Made by a program: the position numbers and the translations under genes
The notes under the pieces: model-generated
What the model was told of the DNA's origin: nothing
Seen by the model: the letters and a program-made list of their open reading frames with translations, nothing else
Database searches by the model: none
Source: Ktedonospora formicarum
GTDB lineage: Bacteria; Chloroflexota; Ktedonobacteria; Ktedonobacterales; Ktedonobacteraceae
NCBI RefSeq assembly: GCF_016587355.1
Contig: NZ_BNJF01000002.1
Location: 1,426,001 to 1,490,000 of the forward strand
DNA: 64,000 nucleotides
Direction of reading: 5' to 3'
Shown: positions 27,453-36,429 of the stretch, in pieces
How positions within the stretch are numbered: the first letter of the stretch is position 1
Layout of the letters: the number at the start of each line of letters is the position of its first letter

Positions 27453-28175
27453 TTACCATTTGCCCGCGTGTGCTCCCCCATCAATATGCAAGACCTCACC
27501 TGTAATAAAGGAAGCACCTGTGAGATACAGTACGGCGTCAGCAATTTCCGATACCGTCCCTATTCGCTGCATTGGTTGAAGCTGTTTCAAAAACTCAGGA
27601 TCTCCTTTTTGCGAGAGAGGGGTATCAATCGTCCCTGGGGCAATGGCATTCACCCGAATCCCCTCATGTGCATATTCAACAGCAAGTGCTCTTGTGGCAA
27701 CATTCAATCCCCCTTTGGTGAGAATGGGAATGACTGCTGGCGCACCTACGATAGGTTGATCGGCAATAGTCGCCGAGATGTTGATGACATGACCCGATCT
27801 TTGTTTTCGCATCTGGCGAATGCTCTGTTGCGTGAGAAAGAAAAAGCCAAAGAGATTTGTCGCCACAAGCTTCTTGACATCTTCAGCAGTATAATCAGTA
27901 AAGGGTTTGCCGATAAAAATGCCTGCATTGTTGACCAGGAGGTCGATACAGCCAAACCTCTGCACCGCTGTCTCGACGATCAAAGCCGCCGTTTGCTCAT
28001 GGGCAATATCGCCTTCTACAAGGGCAAGCTGCTCAGATGCGATCAACACTCCCGCTGTGGTAATGGTGCGGGAAGTAGCGACGACGGCATACTCCTGTTC
28101 AAGCAAAGCACGGGTCAGACCAAGCCCAATGCCACTTGATGCTCCTGTCACAATCGCGACGTTTCTCTTACTCAT
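27453..28175 (-). CDS. SDR family NAD(P)-dependent oxidoreductase
   Basis: This 240-residue classical short-chain dehydrogenase has the cofactor loop TGASSGIGLGL (about 11-21), LVNNAGIF (82-89), and family C-terminal sequences IRVNAIAPGTIDTP and SFITGEVLHIDGGAHAG. The active-site region has INISATIADQ and a downstream lysine at TKGG. In that region the serine/lysine pair is recognisable, but the usual Y-x-x-x-K tyrosine is replaced (the segment reads IPILTKGG), which may reduce or alter activity. It diverges from an HxlR regulator that probably controls it. Confidence 0.88.
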   Translation of the reverse strand: MSKRNVAIVTGASSGIGLGLTRALLEQEYAVVATSRTITTAGVLIASEQLALVEGDIAHEQTAALIVETAVQRFGCIDLLVNNAGIFIGKPFTDYTAEDVKKLVATNLFGFFFLTQQSIRQMRKQRSGHVINISATIADQPIVGAPAVIPILTKGGLNVATRALAVEYAHEGIRVNAIAPGTIDTPLSQKGDPEFLKQLQPMQRIGTVSEIADAVLYLTGASFITGEVLHIDGGAHAGKW

Positions 28176-28282
28176 GTGAATCCTTCTTTCCTTCTGTTGT
28201 AAGGCTCGATGTTAATCTGCCAACAAACCTGGACGGTCCGTTCGCAACTCAACAGTATCCAGTCTAAGATCAATGTTTCTGA

Positions 28283-28310
28283 TTGACAAGTACGCACCTT
28301 TTGGTAATAA
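28283..28310 (+). promoter_or_regulatory. Probable promoter of the HxlR gene
   Basis: TTGACA (28283-28288) and TAATAA (28305-28310) are separated by 16 bases, a good match to a housekeeping promoter, 40 bases before the ATG at 28351. It lies in the intergenic region shared with the divergent SDR gene, where HxlR regulators usually bind. Confidence 0.5.
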
Positions 28311-28350
28311 TTGAGAGCGTGATGCAAGACCTGTTGAGAAGGAGGTATTT

Positions 28351-28770
28351 ATGGCCAGACAAAGTGAAATGGTCGGCGCAAACAAGCCCGAACCATTGAA
28401 TGCACACTGTCGCTCACGCGAGATTTTGGAACTCATTGGAGGGAAGTGGTCCCTCTTGATTCTCTGTTTACTCAAAGCAGGACCGATGCGCACGGGTCTG
28501 ATGATGCGAAGAGGTCAGGGAATTTCGCAGAAAATGCTCACGCAAACGCTCCGTGAGTTGGAGCGTGCAGGCGTGGTTGAGCGTAGGAGCTATCATGAAG
28601 TGCCACCCCGTGTGGAATACAGCCTGACCCCTTTAGGAGAAACATTGAGTGTCTTGGCCCTCCAGATTGAACACTGGATTGTCGAGAACTACGAACAAGT
28701 CATCGCAACTCAAGCACTCTTCGATACGCTTCACTCTGAGGATACGTACGCGAAAAACGTGAAAGGATAA
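28351..28770 (+). CDS. HxlR family transcriptional regulator
   Basis: This 139-residue protein is a winged-helix regulator with the HxlR signature: CRSREILELIGGKWSLLILC, then MLTQTLRELERAGVVERRSY and the wing PPRVEYSLTPLGETL. The cysteine at the start of the signature (HCRSREIL) is the position that senses reactive electrophiles in HypR/YodB-type members. The start at 28351 has AGAAGGAGG upstream. It is divergent from the SDR gene, the common pairing for aldehyde or quinone detoxification. Confidence 0.93.
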   Translation: MARQSEMVGANKPEPLNAHCRSREILELIGGKWSLLILCLLKAGPMRTGLMMRRGQGISQKMLTQTLRELERAGVVERRSYHEVPPRVEYSLTPLGETLSVLALQIEHWIVENYEQVIATQALFDTLHSEDTYAKNVKG

Positions 28771-28786
28771 AGTAGCGTTCCCAGGA

Positions 28787-28915
28787 GATGTCGTTTCCTG
28801 CCTTGAAAAATTTTCCACCGTCGTAGCCACGGTCATCTCCTCTCACGGAGCTGGTTTTGACGGATTGGCTGTTTAAAATGGCTGCGCTCAGTTCGGGTTC
28901 CCTCCCCACACCTCT
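28787..28915 (-). pseudogene. IS5-family transposase fragment
   Basis: About 43 residues match the middle of IS5-group transposases: EPELSAAILNSQSVKTSSV then GYDGGKFFKAG. In the family this region carries the first catalytic aspartate (xDSQSVKT), here replaced by asparagine in LNSQSVKT. The flanking sequence to 29020 is open but only weakly similar. A relic, not an active element. Confidence 0.6.
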
Positions 28916-29070
28916 GTAGCACGGAGTTTTTCTCTGGAACAACCCCATGCAAAAATTTGCTGCACCCAACGTGCTCCAGGTCATGACGATTAGTGTGGGG
29001 TGTCCCACGCGCTTTTGCAAAGAGAAAACATTATGAGTTAGCAGTGAGAAGATGAGCCTTTATGGGGCGA

Positions 29071-29879
29071 TCATCTCGTGGAATTATTCGCCGTGGCAAT
29101 CTGATTCACCAAACGTTGCAGTAAAACCGCATTCGGAACATCCTCCACTCTGACCAAAAGCCTATGGAAGATGCCTCGCTGATCGGCAACAACACATGTA
29201 CGAGTGTCCACCAGACGAGGAATTTGCGCCCAGGGAATATGTGCCTTCCCACTGTCGAGGCCGCTCTGATTCACCGTCAAAGGGCCAAAGTGAATGGGAT
29301 CACCATTCTGGTAGGCGCCTATCACCTGCGGTAGCCAGAAGCGCGCGGTCTTATCCTCAATCATGTCTCCCAGATGGGTAATTTTTTTGAGTTCGTTTAT
29401 CAGGAGTATCTTCTGGCCGTTGGAGAGCTGGATGGTATAGGTATGTATAGCTCCTCCCTTTCCCTGGACGCACTTGTGATAAAGTGATTGGATGCCCTCC
29501 CAACGGAGAGGGATCATCTGATCATTTTTGCTGTATATCAAACCGTTGCTGAAGGTATACACCCGCGTGTTCCTGTGCAGAAGTATCGTGTACCATATAA
29601 TAATAAGAACAACCGGAATAACAAATAAGAGAGCTCCCGAGAGACGGAATAGAATATATAATGCTGTGGAATGGGGAGGGGAAAGATGAGGATAGCCACT
29701 ACTATGATGAGTGCAACGATCATGATGCTCAACAATGTACTTACCATCGCTAGAGGATGGGTGTGGCGTGGCTCGTAGATCTCGCGAACCTTTCCTAACT
29801 GATGCATGGTTGCCTGCCGAGAGATCCCCTGTGGCAACGTGCTGTGTGAAATTCGCATAGATGGATTTGCCCCTGTCAT
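29071..29879 (-). pseudogene. DUF6585-like membrane protein, frameshifted
   Basis: The N-terminal part (from 29879) has LGKVREIYEPRHTH and a hydrophobic stretch (STLLSIMIVALIIVVAILIF). In another frame comes a second hydrophobic stretch (ALLFVIPVVLIIIWY), then RVYTFSNGLIYSKNDQMIPL, RWEGIQSLY and the LPQVIGAYQNGDPIHFGPLT segment, in the order typical of DUF6585 proteins of Ktedonobacteria. The frames need joining between about 29640 and 29720. Function of the family is unknown; these proteins resemble PH-like membrane-anchored domains. 29880-30221 shows no other gene. Confidence 0.65.
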
Positions 29880-30221
29880 TTATTTCTTTGAATGGTATCT
29901 GTAAGGATGTGTATATGAGAGAGTATATATGCTTCTTTCTCAACCTGAATATACAATGCCTCACATTGATCGATAGATGCATAAATATCCGATGATCCAC
30001 TGGTATCTCACTATCAGCATGTGAATCCTGGTAGCAGAAGGAGTAGCATGTGTTCCTATTTATGAAAGTTGATGGGACTGATGTGTGACAACTTTCATGC
30101 TGATCGTTCAATTTTTTGCGATCTCCACATCTGCAGAAACGGAGAGGAGCAAGAGAGGCAAACAGAGCAAGCATCTGCGCTCATCTTGCTCCGTTCCCTG
30201 ACTCTTGAGCATCTCTTCTCT

Positions 30222-30701
30222 TTACCACTCAGCAGAAGAGGTCTGTGCCGACCCTGCCACTTCGATCAATCGATGCATCAAACTCAGAAAGGTTGGAGCT
30301 TGCTCACCAAGTTCCTGAAAAAATTGGTCATCAGCTTTCTCAACCACGGCCACTGCTCGTCGCGCAACCTCGCGCCCTTCTGCGGTCAATGAGACCGCCT
30401 TGGCACGTGTATCGGTTGGATGAATGGTTCGGGTGAGTAATCCTTTCTCCTCGAGCGTGCGCACCACCTGGGATGTCATCATGATATCGGTGCGGGCATG
30501 GCGAGACAGGGTCGCTTGGCTCACCAACTGTTCCATCTGCTCTAGCCAGGCGACGCTTGCCAACAGCACGAATTGGACATGAGTAATTCCCAAAGGCGCA
30601 AGCGCGCTGCGAATGTGGTGCTGCCAGAGATTGGTCAGTTGCCAGAGCAAAAAGCCCGAACTCTCATTTGCTTGTTCGAAACGAGAGAGCTTCACTGGCA
30701 T
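30222..30701 (-). CDS. MarR family transcriptional regulator
   Basis: This 159-residue protein has the MarR winged helix: THVQFVLLASVAWLEQ, LSRHARTDIMMTSQVVRTLE and the wing with TRTIHPTDTRAKAVSLTAEG. It is the last gene of a three-gene overlapping operon (SRPBCC, EVE, MarR). Its 5' end overlaps the EVE gene by 38 bases. The 39-bp palindrome at the operon promoter is the expected site for autoregulation by this protein. Confidence 0.93.
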   Translation of the reverse strand: MPVKLSRFEQANESSGFLLWQLTNLWQHHIRSALAPLGITHVQFVLLASVAWLEQMEQLVSQATLSRHARTDIMMTSQVVRTLEEKGLLTRTIHPTDTRAKAVSLTAEGREVARRAVAVVEKADDQFFQELGEQAPTFLSLMHRLIEVAGSAQTSSAEW

Positions 30702-31143
30702 CTTCCTTTCCAGAAGAAACGTTCACACCCATGGCGCGAGCTATACGTTGAAAATCCGTGCGGGACACTGCGAGATGGCCAAAGCGAAAACGCGCTCCCC
30801 AATACCGTTTATCCGGCAAAAAGGCCAGTTCTTCAAGCACCTCCTGGATGGGAACTGGGCGACAGGGAAGATAGTGAACGTTATGACGGAACGGCTGAAA
30901 ACCATCAGGGAGCGTGACCTGGTAAGGAGTTTCGGACGTAATCTGCCCAATGGCTGTAAATGCTTGCAGGGGAGCGCCAGATGGATAACTTGTGCGCGGA
31001 GAATAGTAGATGAGCCAGTCCCCTTGACGCATGCGAGCAGCGGGGGCACGCTTCCCGTGGTTGAATTGGGCAATGCCCAACTCAACCCCCCTTTGTACAT
31101 GCTCATGTGAGACAACACCTATCCAGAACCGGATCTCAGTCAT
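30664..31143 (-). CDS. EVE domain-containing protein
   Basis: This 159-residue protein is a full-length EVE (UPF0310-like) domain: FWIGVVSHEHVQRGVELGIA, HGKRAPAARMRQGDWLIYYSP, FTAIGQIT, and a C-terminal GHLAVSRTDFQRIARAMGV. EVE domains share the PUA-like fold with YTH and ASCH domains and are thought to read modified bases in DNA or RNA. Start ATG 31143 has GAGGAGG upstream. It overlaps the SRPBCC stop by 8 bases and the MarR start by 38, so the three are made together. Confidence 0.92.
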   Translation of the reverse strand: MTEIRFWIGVVSHEHVQRGVELGIAQFNHGKRAPAARMRQGDWLIYYSPRTSYPSGAPLQAFTAIGQITSETPYQVTLPDGFQPFRHNVHYLPCRPVPIQEVLEELAFLPDKRYWGARFRFGHLAVSRTDFQRIARAMGVNVSSGKEDASEALSFRTSK

Positions 31144-31561
31144 GGTTGTCCTCCTCAGCATAGCGGGCCAGATGAGCGACGGTATCGTTTAATTCTTCTT
31201 GCTTAAAGTCCATCTGTTGAGCGAGGAACTCCGCATCCGGGCCCTCGATTTCAATGATATGGGTAATTTGAGTCCCCGAAGCTAGAGGAGTCAATTCATG
31301 GCGAGCGATGATGGCATGGTCTGGTCCAAGGGGAGTACGATCATCAAAGCGACGCCCTTCTTCGACGTAAGTGATTGTAAAGGGCAGTTCTGGTCCCCCC
31401 ACAGGTTGTAGTGTGCCAGCAGTACCGACTACGAAGGGACCATCAGGCCAATAGAAGGCCATCCCATGATCCCAACGAGGCCAGTTGGCGACATCACAAT
31501 AGATGGCCCATACACGCGAAGCCGCAGCACGAGTGCGGGCAGTTGCAGTCAGAGTCCACAT
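31136..31561 (-). CDS. SRPBCC/polyketide-cyclase-like protein
   Basis: This 141-residue protein has the START-like SRPBCC layout: TATARTRAAASRVWAIYCDV and WPRWDHGM near the N-terminus, beta strands with PFTITYVEEGRRF, then THIIEIEGPDAEFLAQQM in the C-terminal helix. Members bind hydrophobic ligands in a central cavity. Start ATG 31561 is preceded by AAGGAAGGA. It is first in the SRPBCC-EVE-MarR operon. The longer in-frame ATG at 31654 is upstream of the -35 element and cannot be used from that promoter. Confidence 0.9.
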   Translation of the reverse strand: MWTLTATARTRAAASRVWAIYCDVANWPRWDHGMAFYWPDGPFVVGTAGTLQPVGGPELPFTITYVEEGRRFDDRTPLGPDHAIIARHELTPLASGTQITHIIEIEGPDAEFLAQQMDFKQEELNDTVAHLARYAEEDNHD

Positions 31562-31577
31562 AAATGCAAGTCCTTCC

Positions 31578-31616
31578 TTTTCATAAGCACGCTTATTATA
31601 AGCGCACTTATGAAAA
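31578..31616. promoter_or_regulatory. 39-bp palindromic operator of the SRPBCC-EVE-MarR operon
   Basis: The sequence is symmetric about 31597: outer arms TTTTCATAAG and CTTATGAAAA, inner arms CGCTTAT and ATAAGCG, with a single central T and only the two CA dinucleotides between arms breaking symmetry. It covers the -10 element and the spacer of the operon promoter, the classic position for repression by a MarR dimer (or two dimers). Confidence 0.75.
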
Positions 31617-31623
31617 ATGTCAA
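31595..31623 (-). promoter_or_regulatory. Consensus promoter of the SRPBCC-EVE-MarR operon
   Basis: On the minus strand TTGACA (31623-31618) and TATAAT (31600-31595) are both perfect consensus, separated by exactly 17 bases. The SRPBCC start is 34 bases downstream of the -10. Such a strong promoter inside an operator implies tight repression with high output on release. Confidence 0.75.
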
Positions 31624-31779
31624 GAAGTTGACCATTGTTCCAGAAGATGAACATGTGAAAACCGCCTTGTTCTGGGGCAGGCTTTCTTTATGAGTCCTTT
31701 TTTTACTGATTACCGATCTCATAATCTCCCAGGAGAATGAAGATATAGGCACGCTTCAACAAGCGTACCAGTAAAAAGA

Positions 31780-32256
31780 ATGGAGTCTTTTGTTTTGGCA
31801 AATAAATTACCTCCCGGCGTCCTTTCCGCTAGTGCTATCAAACATCTTCAGCGTCTTGGTGCAACCTATAACCCACGCGAGAACCCTGAGCAGGTTACAG
31901 TGGATGGGAAGGTGCTTCCTGAACCGATCCGCCAATTTTATCAAGACGTGGCCTGGCCAAAGAGCGTGAGCTATAAAAATGATGATAGCGCCCGGGTCTG
32001 GGTCTGGATGTTTGAGCCTGGCATGTTTTATCGCGAAGGGATGGACGAATTTGGCTTTTGCAAGAGCCATCCGGGCATGTTTGTGATTGGGATCGCGGAT
32101 GGTGGAAATTACTATGTGCTGCTTGATACAAATAGCAAGCCAGAAAATCCCAACATCTACAAACTTGATTCTGACTCTTCCGATGGGGGTGGCAACTATG
32201 CTTCTGGCCCTATGAATCTTTCTTATTTCCTCTCCACCTTACAGGTCGAGGAATAA
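31780..32256 (+). CDS. SMI1/KNR4 (SUKH)-like protein
   Basis: This 158-residue protein resembles the SUKH fold: LPEPIRQFYQDVAWPKSV near residues 47-65, the strand pair FVIGIADGGNYYVLLDT (with the family-type glycine turn) and a C-terminal NYASGPMNLSYFLSTLQ. SUKH proteins often serve as immunity proteins against nuclease-type toxins, but solitary copies without a toxin are frequent and of unknown role. No toxin gene is adjacent. It diverges from the SRPBCC-EVE-MarR operon. Confidence 0.7.
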   Translation: MESFVLANKLPPGVLSASAIKHLQRLGATYNPRENPEQVTVDGKVLPEPIRQFYQDVAWPKSVSYKNDDSARVWVWMFEPGMFYREGMDEFGFCKSHPGMFVIGIADGGNYYVLLDTNSKPENPNIYKLDSDSSDGGGNYASGPMNLSYFLSTLQVEE

Positions 32257-32303
32257 ACTATCAAATAAATATGACACATCCCAAATGTACCATTGGGGCT
32301 TAA

Positions 32304-32735
32304 CTTCACGCTGAGCGCCAAGCACTTGCTCGTGAGTTTGGCGCAACTGACATTGCCGAGGAGCGCGGTGATGAGGCAATCAAAACCATTTTGGCTTTGA
32401 CTGAAAGCATCGGTGTGGACGTGGCGCTTGAGTGTGTTGGGACAATGGAAGCGAATCAGACGGCCTTTGCGATTGCTCGGGCTAGTGCCATAGTTGGTCG
32501 CGTTGGTCTGCCTAACAATGTAGAGATTCCTGCCGAAGGGACATTCTATCGTAATGTTAGGATGCGCGGTGGTCCCGTTCCGGTTCGTGCCTACATGACC
32601 GAACTGCTTGATGGGGTCCTCGCTGGCAAGATTCAACCTGGTCGCGTCTTTGATTACACTACCGACCTTGACCATATTGCCGATGCCTATGCCGCGATAG
32701 ATGAACGCCACGCGATTAATCGCTGGTCAAAGTAA
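32304..32735 (+). pseudogene. C-terminal fragment of a zinc-type alcohol dehydrogenase
   Basis: The frame opens after a TAA at 32301 with ERQALAREFGATDI, the end of the Rossmann strand region. It continues through IGVDVALECVGTMEANQTAF, VGRVGLPNN, and the C-terminal VRAYMTELLDGVLAGKIQPG and IADAYAAIDERHAI. The N-terminal zinc-binding catalytic domain and the dinucleotide loop are missing, so the gene is 5'-truncated. An internal ATG at 32391 cannot rescue the fold. 32736-32914 shows nothing. Confidence 0.75.
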
Positions 32736-32914
32736 GGACAAGCGAGAAAACGTGAGATCGGAGAAGAAGTGAAATCGGCAACGAGATTCGTCATCATCGA
32801 CATATCTCCAAAAGCGTATGTGCGCACCACACAGGCGACGGCCATCTGGTTCGCACGCAGGCAAAGCGGGGAAATGCCCTCTCCGCCTTGCCCAGTGGTA
32901 GTGCACTCCTTTAG

Positions 32915-33913
32915 CTAGCTCCTGAGTTTCGCCGCAGTCTCGGCGAGGCGCGAAGCGTATCCCCATTCATTGTCGTACCAGGCCGCGACCGAGACAAAAT
33001 TTCCCTCCTGCACCTGGGTCAGGGGGAGATCAATAATCGAAGAATGGTAATCGCCGACGATGCGTGCTGATGCCCATTCCTCTTTCAGCACATCCATAAT
33101 CCCTTTCAACGGCCCCTCGCTGGCTGCCTGGATAAAGGCGGCGTTCACTTCCTGCGCTGTGACCGTGCGTTCGGTGATGAGATTGAGTTCGGCGATGCTA
33201 CCGGTCTTGATGGGGACGCGATACGCCTTGCCTGTGATTTTCAGGTCCGGCCAGATAAACTTGAGGGCTTTCGCCGCGCCTGAGGAGGAAGGAATGATAT
33301 TTTCTGCTGCCGCCCACGAATCGCGCCGGTCGCGCATGGGCTGGTCGGTTAAAGATTGCGTGTTGGTATACGCGTGAACCGTTGTGAATAAGCCATACTG
33401 GATACCAAATTGCTCCAGCATCACTTTCACTACGGCGGCAAGGGCGTTGGTGGTACAGCTTGCCATGCTCACGATTTTGTGGGCCTGCGGATCAAAACTC
33501 TCCATGTTGATGCCAGGCAGCAGAACGGCGTCGCAATCCTGAAGGGTTTTGCTCGCGGCGCTGATGAGCACTCGCCTCGCGCCACGGTCAAGATGAACCT
33601 GCGCTCCGGCGCGAGTGACGGCACGACCCGTACAGTCAACAACCAGATCGATGCCCATCGCTCCCCAATCGGGTACTTCTTTGGACGAATCAATATAGGG
33701 AATATCACGCCCACCTATCAGAAAACTGTTTTCTCTGGTGCTGACATCTTCATGCCAGCGGCCATAGTTACTATCAACTTGAAAGACGGCGGCTGTCGTC
33801 TCAAGATCTCTAATGTCGGCAATCACAACGGGTGTGAACAGATTCCGCTTCAATGCCGATTTGAGCATAGAACGTCCAATACGACCAAAACCGTAGATCG
33901 CAATGTTACTCAC
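32915..33913 (-). CDS. gap: Glyceraldehyde-3-phosphate dehydrogenase, type I
   Basis: This 332-residue enzyme has the NAD loop IYGFGRIGR (residues 6-14), the active-site ASCTTN with nucleophile C153, general base H180 in TTVHAYTNTQ, the substrate segment NIIPSSSGAAKA and the C-terminal WYDNEWGYASR. It phosphorylates and oxidises glyceraldehyde 3-phosphate in glycolysis. The start is a GTG with GGGAG upstream. No phosphoglycerate kinase gene follows, so this is probably a secondary copy rather than the main glycolytic operon. Confidence 0.93.
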   Translation of the reverse strand: MSNIAIYGFGRIGRSMLKSALKRNLFTPVVIADIRDLETTAAVFQVDSNYGRWHEDVSTRENSFLIGGRDIPYIDSSKEVPDWGAMGIDLVVDCTGRAVTRAGAQVHLDRGARRVLISAASKTLQDCDAVLLPGINMESFDPQAHKIVSMASCTTNALAAVVKVMLEQFGIQYGLFTTVHAYTNTQSLTDQPMRDRRDSWAAAENIIPSSSGAAKALKFIWPDLKITGKAYRVPIKTGSIAELNLITERTVTAQEVNAAFIQAASEGPLKGIMDVLKEEWASARIVGDYHSSIIDLPLTQVQEGNFVSVAAWYDNEWGYASRLAETAAKLRS

Positions 33914-34437
33914 ACATAATCTCCCTTATCTTGTCTTGCGAAAGTCCTTCTCAAGCAAGAGGACAAACATCTCACCGAGAAGTATACTAGGAGATATCGA
34001 GAAAATGGAACCCTTTTCTCCACAGTTTCTGGCGCTGCTGCCAAATATCACGTCGCACAGCCACGAAAAAAGAGTGCTTGCCGGGCCTTACCCACTGCTC
34101 AAATTCCGCCGAGTCAGTAGCCAGGCGGCCCGTCTGAGCACGGATGTGCATTTTCCGTGCTATTAGTTGGAGAACCTGGAGGACTGTTCTGCCTTTCAAG
34201 GAGTACAGCTCGCGCTGCTCAAACAGGCATGTTGGGCCGTTTTTAGACGCGAAGCAAAGAAGACAGAATTGCAAACACTGATGGATCACTGGCCACTGTT
34301 TTACCGGGGCTGTCTCGGATGTGTTGACGTTCTAAAAGACAAGCTCATCTAGACAACTGTTTCATGTTGGGATATGCTCCTTCTCTACCTCTACAGCGTG
34401 TTCACAATGATTGAGTTAGATGGCAAGGGAACGTGTC

Positions 34438-36032
34438 TCATTTTCCTAGAGATGGTGTGATGGGCAAAGTAAACCAGAACGTGGCGCCCTCGCCAGGAGC
34501 ACTCTGCACCCCAACGTTTCCCTCATGCCGTTCAATGAACACCCGGCACAAATAGAGGGCCAATCCGAAGCTCAGATCCAGTTCATGCTGGACGGCGTTG
34601 CCTTTGGTGCGATAGAAGCGTTCCCAGAGATGATCAAGATCTTCTCTCGCAATGCCTGCTCCCTCGTTGTGGACGGAGACCCGGGCGAGCGCTTCCTCAA
34701 CCCGTATGTGCACCTCGACAGGTCGCCCAGGGGGAGAAGAGGTGCGTGCATTCGTCAGAAAGGTGGTGAGCACGTACGTGATCCGCCCCGCATCGGCGAG
34801 GATGGGCACCTTTGGTTCCAAAGGCGGAACATCCAACGTGATGGGGGGTTCAGGCGCAGCGTGTTGCTGCCCGACCACCACCTCTCTGAGCAGAGTGCCC
34901 AGATCCTCAGGTCTCAGGGAGAATGGGAGCGTATTGGTCTGGATCCGTGCATCATCGATCAAATCATTAATCATCTGCTGCTGAAGTTGGGCACTCTGCG
35001 AGGCGGCTGCGAGGGGTTGCTGAACATAGGCAAAGGGTTCGCAGACCTGAACGGACGAAGGAGTAAGCTGCCCTTTGAAGGTCTGCAATCGGCGCTGGGC
35101 TAATTGCAGATTGCCCATGATACCCGTCAGTGGGGTGCGCAGTTCATGACTGGCCAGGGTCAGAAATTCGCCAGCCAGGCGACTCACTTCCTGCTGGGCA
35201 AGGGCTCGGTTCTTTTTCCCTTCCTGCGCAGAGAAATCGTGAATGCCCTCAATGAGCAGCATGGTCTGCGCGGTGACGGCTTTCACGAACGCGATCTCTT
35301 CTGGCGTGTACGCTTCTTCCGAACTCGCTTTGGCGACCATCAGCATCCCAACACACTGCTGCTCCAGAAACAGAGGAACGAGCAGGAAGGTCTCGGTGTC
35401 ATGAGATGCAGAGCAAAGAGACGCCGGAAAAGGCAAATGTTTCCCGAGGCGTGCAATGGTGTGCAACCGATCCATCGCAATCACTACCTCTTGGTTAGTG
35501 CCCAGGCGAGTGTATGCCGCGTCGCCAAGCACTTCTGAGGGATGGAAATATCCCCCGATGTCCCGCCAGTACTGTTCTTGTTCAGCAGTATAGCCGCTTC
35601 CCACGACATAATACAGATGGCCTGATCGATGACCGTGCGCGAGCATATCCACAGTGTGACAATTCAGGATAGACTGGATGACATCTACCACTTGTTGGGC
35701 CACGAAGAGTACCGGAGATGAGAGGAGGAAGGTTTCTTCCGGCAAGACGCGATCCACCTGCTGCATTGGGCTTCGGAAGCCACTTCAAAGAGTGTGCGAG
35801 CAGCGGCATTGATCCGTAGAATCTTCTGGTTGCGATCACAGACAATGAGACCCTCTGGGAAAGACTCCCAGATAGCTTTCAACTGGCGAAATTGCATTTG
35901 ATCGTGGGGTGTGATCCTCAAAGAGCGGGAGTAAGGAATGGGCTTCCCTGTAGGCGTTCCACCCCGTTTCTTTTTACGTTGTGTGACATGGTGCGTTTTA
36001 CCCACCACATAATCTCTTTCGGCAATGTTCAA
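34438..36032 (-). pseudogene. PAS-GAF histidine kinase, interrupted
   Basis: The first part (36032 to about 35770) encodes a basic N-terminus and a PAS core (FPEGLIVCDRNQKILRINAA). After a break the second frame (from 35766) has a GAF-like domain (about 150 residues, ending in MLMVAKASSEE), HisKA with EFLTLASHELRTPLTGIMGN, and HATPase with LTTFLTNA, VSVHNEGAGI and EGATFWFTLPI. The PAS is cut short and the two frames overlap by 82 bases, so a small deletion or frameshift near 35770 is likely. The downstream piece (442 residues) is a complete kinase core. 33914-34437 has no recognisable gene. Confidence 0.75.
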
Positions 36033-36429
36033 TTGCGCTGCAAGCTGAGAAAAAGAACATTATTCTAAGTTTATTGTATGCGTCGTAGAAAAGAGACTTC
36101 AATCTCATCATCGGAGAGCAATTCATGTGTGCGAGTGCGACCTGGCGCTCGGGTTATGCAAAGATGTTCGCTATAGTACGGCGAACAAGTAAGATCCGAG
36201 ATCCGTTTGATGGCTTGTAGATATGATATTTCGAGTGGCATAAGGATCCAATGGACAGACCTCATGGGGGATGACTGGAACAATTCGCAAAGTTCTTCCC
36301 TATCATTTCTGATACCTCTCACCAGATTTCCACACCAGATCGATAGTGGTAATTGCACAATGTTTGCATGGTTTCACTATGTAAAACACAGAATCAGGAT
36401 CCTCTTGCAGTTCTGGGGCGGTAACTCAC

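Noticed and set aside
29071..30174. A 367-residue minus-strand frame running upstream of the DUF6585-like C-terminal half
   Set aside because: Only the part below about 29680 is family-like. The upstream extension has no coding character, while the overlapping frame from 29879 has the expected N-terminal sequence, so the long frame is an accident of a frameshift.
34004..34352. Open frames on both strands between GAPDH and the interrupted kinase
   Set aside because: Neither strand gives family-like sequence, and no ribosome-binding site precedes the plus-strand ATG.
36071..36358. 95-residue minus-strand frame after the kinase
   Set aside because: Composition and start context are unconvincing; nothing family-like.
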